DNA of 64,000 nt from positions 8,628,489 through 8,692,488 of the forward strand of contig NW_017802379.1 in assembly GCF_001625305.1 (NCBI RefSeq). The letters run 5' to 3'. Origin of the DNA: Branchiostoma belcheri. Taxonomy: Eukaryota > Chordata > Leptocardii > Amphioxiformes > Branchiostomatidae. This document shows, piece after piece, positions 56,673 through 64,000 of this stretch. A program made the translations under genes and the position numbers. The notes beneath the pieces were generated by a model that was not told the origin of the DNA, did not search any database, and saw only the letters and a program-made list of their open reading frames with translations. How positions within the stretch are numbered: position 1 is the first letter of the stretch; each line of letters starts with the position of its first letter.

Positions 56673-56915
56673 GAAAGGTAACATTTGCAAAGCCTTCGCA
56701 TATGGTCTGCTCTGTTAATTCTTACTCAAATACATTCATATATATGGTCAGACAGGAGTATAAATCCCTCCTACTATAAAATTGCAACATTATGTAACGT
56801 AACGCCAGTTACCATGGTGACAGGCATCAACAAATCAGGTCATTGGCCAGGTCAGGGGACAGTGTTTGGAACTCAAGAAGAAGAGGAAACGTATCAAAAA
56901 CAATATGTTTTCCTG
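56673..56915. repeat. Dispersed repeat D, copy 4
   Basis: GGTAACATTTGCAAAG start with a small deletion; ACATTATGTAACGTAACGCC and GAAGAAGAGGAAACGTATCA end. Confidence 0.65.
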
Positions 56916-57106
56916 TCCTATTCGTTTTAATAATAATTTGCAGACTTTTGATGGACCATATGACACCTGACTTTAATGATGATGTCTTGTCCCTACCACT
57001 TCACTTTGCTACAGAAGTGGTGCTCCCACGTTGTAGTGATGGGTTTGTACTATCTAGTGGCAGCTCAAGGACACCCCCCTCCCCCTCTTCAATCAGACTT
57101 CGTACT

Positions 57107-57490
57107 GTAATTCACTTTATGTTCACGGTAGCAAAAAGTTCACGGTCTGAGAAAAATTGACATGTTCACGGAACTATATATTCACTGTGGTGACAGGTGC
57201 GGCAAAAAGAAAATCCAGGAATTATTATAATATTTTGTAATAATAAGTTCACGGTATAGAAGTGACAGTGAAAACAGTGAACATAACAATACAGTAAAAA
57301 AATTCAGGAATTACAGTAACTTAACCTAAAATCGACATGTTCACGGAACTATATATTCAAGGTGGTGACAGGTGCAGGAAAAAAAAAGAAAGTCCAGGAA
57401 TTATTTGTTAACTATAATGATAAGTTCACGGTACAGAAGTGACAGTAAAAAACAGTGACATAACAGTAAAAAAATCAGGAATTACAGTAA
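57107..57490. mobile_element. Short TIR element (ACTGTAATTC ends), tandem pair
   Basis: A complete copy from TACTGTAATTCAC to AATTACAGTAAC (57107-57317), followed by a second unit sharing CGACATGTTCACGGAACTAT and again ending in AATTACAGTAAC. Same family as 5853-6058. Many GTTCACGG repeats. Confidence 0.6.
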
Positions 57491-57499
57491 CAGTCACGA

Positions 57500-57850
57500 G
57501 CGAAACAGGGCTCTTGACCTTGCCTGCCCTTTGCCCTCTGACCTCTCCGCTCCGTCGGTACCGGCCATTTTCATTCATTTCGGAGAATATCGCCTTAAAA
57601 CCCGAACCGGGGGCGGCTGGTTTCTCTCTAGTGGTGTGTAAAAAAAAAGGCTTTCCGTTGGACTTAACAGGTGTCTTTGTGTACGGGGAACCCGTAAGCT
57701 TAGCGCTTGGGGTCTGTCACGTTTCTTTCCGGGGAGCGGCGCCGGCGTTGCGCGGAGATTTTCGCTCCCGCTTTTCTCTTCGGTTTCCTGGCATGATTTT
57801 CCTCGCTGATCCGTCTGCAGTGACGTCATTGCATAGGTAGGTTTCTTGTT
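57500..57850. promoter_or_regulatory. CpG-rich patch with TGACGTCA: candidate promoter/first exon
   Basis: About 350 bp of GC- and CpG-rich unique sequence, ending with a perfect CRE TGACGTCA at 57821-57828 and ATAG/gtaggt near 57837. It could be the 5' end of a gene running beyond 64 kb. The open frame has no recognised domain. Low confidence. Confidence 0.3.
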
Positions 57851-58119
57851 GCCGACCTTGAGCGAACCATACCATACAACCACATACTCATATATACATC
57901 CAGATATATCATATTTTTTTACATTTTGCCGCTCTGTCAGTGATTTTTTCTTCTATATTCATCCATAATCGTGGTTTCTATTTTGGTGATGATAAGCGGT
58001 GGGTGCGTTTTGCGGCGGGCGCGCTAACATTGGCTTTCATTTTCTGATAGCAGCTGCATCGGGCAAAACGTCGGCATTGATCTCAATGCAGTATTTGGCA
58101 CGCGTTCAGAGAGCGTGTT

Positions 58120-58456
58120 CTGTTTTTTGTTGTCCCGTCGCTTTCTTTCTGTGTTTTTGTTTACTACATCTTTTGTTTAATCATAAGTTACTTTAAATAG
58201 TCTCTGCCAGGCTTCAGAAGCGGCTGGAAAGAGTAGAATTTAAAGTAGTAGAGGCTAAATTTAACCACATTCAAAGTACAAAATTTCGCTATTTTTGTTG
58301 TCCTGTCTTTCTTGCTGTATTTTTGTTTACTTACAACACCGCTAATTTTAAAGTTACTTTAAATAGTCTCCGCCAGGCTTCAGAAGCGGCTGGAAAGAGT
58401 AGAAATTACTAGAGGCTAAATTTAACCACATTCAAAGTACAAAATTTCGCTCTTCT
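58120..58456. repeat. Tandem duplication, unit about 167 bp
   Basis: AGTCTCTGCCAGGCTTCAGA / AGCGGCTGGAAAGAGTAG / AACCACATTCAAAGTACAAA occurs twice, each after TTTTTGTTTAC and TTACTTTAAAT. Confidence 0.85.
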
Positions 58457-58707
58457 ATTTTGGTTTCTTCTAGCAAGTTGTATGGCAACCGATATTCTCT
58501 TTTTGTCCTAATTTCGTACGGCGTTTTTTTAAATAATTACTTTAAGCAACTTTAAAGTATAATGTTAATATTTCAATTATTTTCTTTTCTTGTGAAGGTC
58601 ATTGTAAGGATAATTTTCCTAACCCGTCAAAATATACATTTTGATATTCATGTGGTGCTATTGACTCAAATTGTTAATAATGCAAAATTGTTCTAAGAGT
58701 TCCATGA

Positions 58708-58814
58708 TATCCGATCTTTAAGCATACATTAAAGCATACGTAAATGTTTTCTTTCCTCACTCAAGTTGAAAAATCGAACCTTTCCGCATGCTTAAAGGTG
58801 TGCTTAAAGATTTT
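58708..58814. mobile_element. TTAAGCATGC palindromic MITE copy
   Basis: GATCTTTAAGCATACATTAA / GCATACGTAAATG faces CCTTTCCGCATGCTTAAAGG / GTGCTTAAAGAT. Confidence 0.65.
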
Positions 58815-59086
58815 TGGTTTTGAACAGTATACAAATTCTAATTGTTTCTATTGACCACAAAAGACGAAAAGTACCATCAAAAGAAAAATGCTACTACGGA
58901 CAACGGCAAAGCCAAAACCAATAGACCTTTAAAGGAATCACTCGCCCCTCAATATTCCCTTATCTGCAATGTCCTTTCTTATCTTAAAGACACAGGTATA
59001 GTACCCTTATCGTTGAGCGCCGAGCACAGTGATTGATGTAAAAACACAGGCTAGCTTGCGTGTCCGAGATATAGAATAACGTCTAA

Positions 59087-59473
59087 GGCCATGTTGATTT
59101 GATTATATGGATGACATCCGCGCGCATAAAATTTCGGTCGTTTCAAAAAAAAGCTTTCAACCATACTGTAAATCGTACAAAACAGTTGCACAATGAGCAA
59201 ATATATACCGTAAGTTGAAGAAAAAATATTGGAAAACGATACCAACGCTGTAGAACGCCAAAATCAAACCAAAAATACGAAAATGTAAAGTAATGAATTT
59301 GAAGAGTAGATTACTCGCCATACTATACTCTGTGTCATTTGTTTAACCTTCATGACCACGTAGGTTTCATAATGAAAGCAACTTTTTTTGGCCAAACTTT
59401 TTTTCATTCGCACGCTCGCATCAGTTTTGGGGTTCCCAGAGGATGTCATCCATATAATCAAATCAACATGGCC
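59087..59473. mobile_element. Harbinger-like family C
   Basis: GGCCATGTTGATTTGATTAT...ATAATCAAATCAACATGGCC; flanks TAA and TTA. Interior inverted relative to 53423-53802. Confidence 0.85.
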
Positions 59474-60149
59474 TTATATACATGCAGGCCGCGTGCAGTC
59501 ATCTATTTTGACCGATATTTTGCAAGCATCATAGCATAGTGATTATGATGCCATAAAGAAAGCCTACCCAACGACACTACCTGAATTTTAAACAGGAGCG
59601 ACCCTAAAGGCCCCCTTTCCAATAGAGAACGCGATCGCGATTTCTGTAACTCTCGACTCCATGATATGAATATGATGCGAGATATGATTTTACATACGTA
59701 AAACGTTTAAACAAAGTATGAACTTCGTTCAGCGATATTTGTAATATTTGCTCTTTAAAGACCAAATGACTCCAAAAAATGTCTGTAAAATATATACAAA
59801 TCGGATAGTGTACATACAATATAGTCACTGGAAGTTTGTTCCAATCATGATAACTGAGATATTGAGTTTGTACAGCCTTCTAAAAGTGATGTTTTGGAGA
59901 CTCTCCAGCACGCTTCCCAATTGCCCACTTCGAGCATCTCTATTTGCATCTCTATGTTTTATTCTTTGCATTTCTGTGCTTTTTCCTGAGCTGACATCAC
60001 TTGGTGACATCAGGTCAGGAAAAAAAATACAGGACTGGCTTGAATGGCGAATGAAACAGGAGAACCGTGCATATTTATTGTCAATGTGTCTGTTAACCAG
60101 GTAATACTAGTTATGTCAACTACAATCAGATGAGGCCATATTTTGGTGT

Positions 60150-60243
60150 TATGAGCACTTTAAGCTCACCGTAAACCATTCGTAAAGGTTTTATTTCTTC
60201 TTTACGGAAAACCGTTATGAATGCTTTAAGGTATGCGTAAAGT
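60150..60243. mobile_element. TTAAGC-type palindromic MITE copy
   Basis: CACTTTAAGCTCACCGTAAA...CGTAAAGGTTTT faces CGGAAAACCG...GCTTTAAGGTATGCGTAAAG. Confidence 0.5.
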
Positions 60244-60510
60244 AGGAATTTGTGCTGCCTCTAACCTGATCTCGTAGAAAGGGTGCGTAAGTATCGAACG
60301 CGTACTGGGAAAAAATAATGAACTTAAAGGCACCGCCATTTTCTATCGTCTGTGTCTTAACCCGGATTTGGTTTTGACCGAATTCGTAGGACAGAGATTT
60401 AACTATAAGCTTTCATTTCAACCGTGCCCCAATTCAATTAACTTCCTGTCAGTGTCCCCTACGTGCCTAGCATGTGGGAACAAATTTTCCACAAACAGAA
60501 ACGCATAAAA

Positions 60511-60770
60511 CTAGAAAAGTAACATCTAGAAAGGAAATGCATAATGTTTACCTTTGGACATGGTCTGCTCTGTTAATTCTTACTCAAACACATTCACATA
60601 CATGTACTACTACTAGTATATGGTGACAGAGCAGACCATGAAATTGCAACATTATGTAACCCAACACCAGTCACCATGGCGACAAACGTCAACAAATCAT
60701 GTCATTGGTCAGGTCAGAGGTCACTGTTTGGGGAAGAAGAAGAGGAAGGAGCAAAAACAATATGTTTAAA
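60511..60770. repeat. Dispersed repeat D, copy 5
   Basis: AGTAACATCTAGAAAGGAAA start (altered), ACATTATGTAACCCAACACC, GAAGAAGAAGAGGAAGGAGC end. Confidence 0.65.
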
Positions 60771-60869
60771 CATAACAAAACCTCCGTCTTGAGGTAATGA
60801 TTTTATTTCCGCTTACATGTGTACGTGGTCATTCCAGACACCATCATACTTAAGTACTTCCGGGACGGA

Positions 60870-61248
60870 TGTATTGCTTTGGGTGGCGCTGGTTTAGGGA
60901 TAGCCTGTGTATACAAAGCTCTCGGCCGGAGGTTAATGACCCCCACCCCAACCTAGGGGGGCGGCAACCTAGGGCGGCGGCCGCCAGGAGCGCGATTTAG
61001 TCAGGCTAGTTTAGGGAGTGTTTGTATGTATGTATTCTATAGTCCTTAGCAGCGAGGATTGGAAGTGAGCGGGCGGAGATTTGGTTTCAGTTGATTGACA
61101 GGGTTGTTTCCAGGGTGTATTGCTTTGGGTGGCGCTGGTTTAGGGAGTGTTTGTATGTATGTATTCTATAGTCCTCAGCAGCGAGAATTGGAAGTGAGTG
61201 GGTGGAGATTTGGTTTCAGTTGATTGATAGGGTTGTTTCCAGGGTGGT
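60870..61248. repeat. Tandem duplication (about 135-bp unit), first copy carrying an insertion
   Basis: GTATTGCTTTGGGTGGCGCT/GGTTTAGGGA ... GTTTGTATGTATGTATTCTA ... GGTTGTTTCCAGGGTG occurs twice. The first copy is interrupted at 60901-61008; the second (from about 61117) is continuous. Confidence 0.9.
60901..61008. mobile_element. MULE-like MITE (TAGCCTG ends) with empty site next door
   Basis: TAGCCTGTGTATAC...AGTCAGGCTA, 108 bp, exact 9-bp duplication GTTTAGGGA at 60892-60900 and 61009-61017. The neighbouring duplicate reads CTGGTTTAGGGAGTGTTTG with one GTTTAGGGA, the pre-insertion state. Confidence 0.95.
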
Positions 61249-61859
61249 AGAATGTGATGTGAGTTCGCCAGGAATATAATTATGTACTGTGTAATATCAT
61301 ATTCCTGGCGAATATTCATGGTATGAAACATAATCCAATACCGGTGTGTAAGAGCTACGTCATACAGTCATTTGAGTAATTATCCCTTAGCTTCTACGAT
61401 GTAATTAAATCAGGTATTTCCTGAAAAATCTGTTCTACTACAATCGCCGACACCCTAAACACTATCACCGGAATCCTCCCAGTTCGTATTTGCCCTTTAC
61501 CCTACAATCGGTGGTCTATCGGAAGAGTCCTGATAGTTCAGCTGTCACGCAGGACGTAATTGCATGGACAGGAGTGGTGTTGCACAGGTGGCGATGGGTT
61601 GTTAGACCCTCCTATAACGCCGTCCGTTTAATAAGCCCTCCGGCGGCAAGGGCAAGAGGGGACAATCAGACAACTGAGTGCGCCCATTTTCTGCGCGTGT
61701 TTGGTATTTTTCATCTTCCCGAGCTCTAGCACGCATGACGTAGAGAAATATTTTGTCATTGAATAGCAAAGTTCTTGATCACAACCATTTATTTTTTACG
61801 TTTCGATGACCGTCTGTCATCTTCATCAGGGCAATTCTGACTGGTTTGCTGTGCACTGA

Positions 61860-62000
61860 CGCTAGATGTTACTTGGTGCATAGTGCACTAAATGATGTAA
61901 CCCAACACTACTTACCATGGTGACAGACGTCTGGTTCAGGTCATTAACCTTACTTATTTGGAGAAGAAGAAGAAACAGAGCACAAACAATATGTTTTCCT
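61860..62000. repeat. Dispersed repeat D, partial copy 6
   Basis: GATGTAACCCAACACTACTT, CCATGGTGACAGACGTCTGG and GAAGAAGAAGAAACAGAGCA. Confidence 0.6.
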
Positions 62001-62439
62001 TCTGCGAATGAAAACATAATAACCACATAATGAATGGTAACGTTAGATGTCTAAAACTATGCCTGAAGGGTTTGGCTTATCTTTTGTAAACCATGGAAGA
62101 GTAGCTTTTCAGAGTGTTGTGGTATTGTCTATGCTTGACCTGCCTGTCAATCAAGTAACCAAATATGCACCCAGACAGGCCCACAGACAACCCCATCCAA
62201 AACAATACCTCCGCACCAGGAGGTAATAACATGTGAAGCGGGCGGAGCAAGAGGGTTGCCCCGGCGCGGTTAGAATCGGGTGAAGGACGGTCTGGATCGA
62301 TACAATCTCCGGCTTTCACACACCAGTACCTCCTGGCCGACAGACAGGACACTGGCTATAGACACAGATTGGCTGCCGGGTCCGAATATATGTCACGATC
62401 ATTCTCCTAACGCCCCACTGCGCGAAATTCGATCTTTGA

Positions 62440-62796
62440 AGGCATCTGATCTAGTGCAGTTTTTAGGGCTTGGAAACCCGATTTCTCAAAGTCAATATTC
62501 TAGTCACTTATCTACATACTGAGTTGAAACAACACTATCCCAATGTATATTGACCCCCATGGACCAAAAATACCCAAAATTCTGACGGAAAATGGTTACT
62601 GGAAGGGCCCTTGGTTCATTTTTAGGGTACAACCCATAAAATAAAGGACTCATCTTGGGGCTTGCTTTAGCAGTTTTTAATGCCAGAAGTATGAAATGCT
62701 GACTCAAATGTGCTAATATGTCTATCTGGATATCATAAAGATTGCCTTATTCAGAATATTTTCAGTTTTACTGCTCTAAAATCACCCTGGATGCCT
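62440..62796. mobile_element. piggyBac-like MITE, copy 3
   Basis: AGGCATCTGATC left end (TTGA before it) and CCTGGATGCCT right end with TTAA after it; the interior matches 44289-44654 closely. Confidence 0.8.
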
Positions 62797-62799
62797 TTA

Positions 62800-62868
62800 A
62801 GCACACGTTAAAGAAAGGGCCTGTTTCTTCATTGGGATATAAAAATGAAACCTTTACGGATGCTTTAA
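62800..62868. mobile_element. TTAAGC-type palindromic MITE copy, degenerate
   Basis: TTTAAGCACACGTTAAAG...CCTTTACGGATGCTTTAAA between two piggyBac-like pieces. Confidence 0.45.
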
Positions 62869-62960
62869 AAGCATCCAATGCGATTTCAGAGGAGCAAAAC
62901 TGGAAATATTCTGAATAAGGCAATCTTTATGATATTGACACATACTGCTTCACATTAGCA
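62868..62960. mobile_element. piggyBac-like MITE fragment, inverted
   Basis: AAGCATCCAATGCGATTTCAG ... CTGAATAAGGCAATCTTTATG is the inverse of the right end of copy 3. Confidence 0.65.
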
Positions 62961-63031
62961 CATTTCAATCAGTGTTTCATACGTTGGGTACTTAAAACTG
63001 GAGAAACAAACCCCAAGCAATGTCTAGCAAT

Positions 63032-63300
63032 GTTTTCCTCATTTTCAAAAGCTTTCTTTAAGTCACCAAATGCATCATAAAACCACACTTTAGAGAGCAA
63101 CTGAAACTTTACAATTTTGCGTTCAAACCACAAAAAGATTTCTCAAAGCCGTACTTCGCGAGGTTTTCCTCATTTTCAAAGGCTTTCTTTAAGTCAACAA
63201 CTGCATCATAAAAACCGCACTTTAGAGAGCCACTAAAACTTTTCAATTTTGCGTTAAAACCACAAAAAGATTTCTCAGAGCCGTACGTACTTAGCGCCGT
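63032..63300. repeat. Tandem duplication, unit about 131 bp
   Basis: GTTTTCCTCATTTTCAAA(A/G)G ... TTTAAGTCA(C/A)CAA(A/C)TGCATCATAAA ... AAACCACAAAAAGATTTCTC occurs twice. An inverted piece recurs at 63619-63665. Confidence 0.85.
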
Positions 63301-63663
63301 GGTGCCAGACCGTATTAAGCCCTCGGGCCGTTCTTAAGTGTCTCGTGCGCACTTGGCCGCTGCCGTTACGTCAATTGTCTAAGACTTTAATGGCGCGGTC
63401 AATCGTGTGAGAAAACAGACAGAACACGTAATTTACGACGGTAAGGCTCAAGGCTTCGATATCTGCTCGAGACAATCTACTGATTTTCGGATATCTAGTT
63501 TAGTGTGCAAAATGAAGGCCGTCAAAATTCAAGATATAGTTTTTATGTGCAGATTTATATATGCTTAAATCTGTTCACCAGTAAGTTCAATACACACCTT
63601 TGCGGTATAGAATAAAGTGCGGTTTTTATGATGCATTTGGTGACTTTAAGATAGCTTTTGAAA

Positions 63664-63935
63664 ACTAGAAAGGTAACATTTGCAAAGCAAATGCATAATG
63701 TTTACCTTTGCACGTGGTCTGCTCTGTTAATTTCTACTTAAATACATTCATATATATGGTCAGACAGGAGTATAAATCCCTGCTACTATAGAATTGCAAC
63801 ATTATGTAACCCAGCACCATTTACCATGGTGAGAGACGTCAACAAATTAGTTCATTGACAAGGTCAAAGGTCAGTGTTTGGAGAAGAAGAAGAGGAGGAA
63901 ACGTAGCAAAAACAATATGTTTTCCTTCGGTAAAC
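63664..63935. repeat. Dispersed repeat D, copy 7
   Basis: GGTAACATTTGCAAAGCAAA start, ATTATGTAACCCAGCACC, GAAGAAGAAGAGGAGGAAAC and GCAAAAACAATATGTTTTCC end; the most complete copy. Confidence 0.75.
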
Positions 63936-64000
63936 CTAAATATTTCAACAGGAGATGACCCTTTCTGTGTACAAATAGACAAATACAGGAAGTTTAGACC

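Overview
This is animal nuclear DNA. It holds about ten spliced exons of one conserved gene, long AT-rich introns and a dense layer of small transposons. The most likely source is an amphioxus (Branchiostoma-like) or another marine invertebrate deuterostome. That inference rests on the single Mondo-type gene, the tRNA-derived SINEs with a Nin-like core, CR1-like LINE 3' ends, and an identical 407-bp block on both sides of an assembly gap, as expected from a highly heterozygous genome. The species itself cannot be read from the sequence.

Host gene (about 1.9-23.1 kb, + strand): the 3' part of a Mondo/ChREBP-type (MLXIP/MLXIPL) bHLH-leucine-zipper transcription factor. Ten coding segments (1960-2047, 5279-5457, 10716-10866, 11590-11654, 15528-15587, 16678-16822, 19501-19600, 20345-20468, 21537-21666, 22368-22489) join with consistent phase and GT-AG borders into a 1,164-nt reading frame ending in TAG. 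They encode a Ser/Thr/Pro-rich linker, the bHLH, the zipper and the C-terminal dimerisation/cytoplasmic-localisation domain. The N-terminal Mondo conserved regions are not in the window. Either they lie upstream, or the 1960 segment is an alternative first exon giving a short isoform.

Introns: these hold a 1.1-kb TIR element with four copies of a 14-mer, MULE-like foldback MITEs, two hAT-like families, Harbinger-like MITEs, Nin-type SINE copies, an antisense LINE 3' end touching a splice acceptor, and a duplicated block around a 20-N gap.

23-64 kb: I find no convincing host gene. The region is a mosaic of (a) truncated non-LTR retrotransposons, including one reverse-transcriptase fragment at 54.8-56.2 kb and many 3' ends of a family with a GATACA tail; (b) tRNA-derived SINEs; (c) MITEs whose target-site duplications can be read directly: 9-bp (MULE-like), 8-bp (hAT-like), TAA/TTA/TCA (PIF/Harbinger-like) and TTAA (piggyBac-like); (d) satellites and minisatellites at 36.9, 40.4, 42, 50.5-51.5, 52.1-52.9, 58.1 and 61 kb; and (e) two unexplained GC/CpG-rich patches at 43.2-43.6 and 57.5-57.85 kb. 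A 199-N gap lies at 50290-50488 beside a tandem array.

The clearest structural signal is a set of short foldback elements that mostly begin TAG(C/T)CT and are flanked by 9-bp duplications. One copy can be compared with its own empty site in a neighbouring tandem duplicate.
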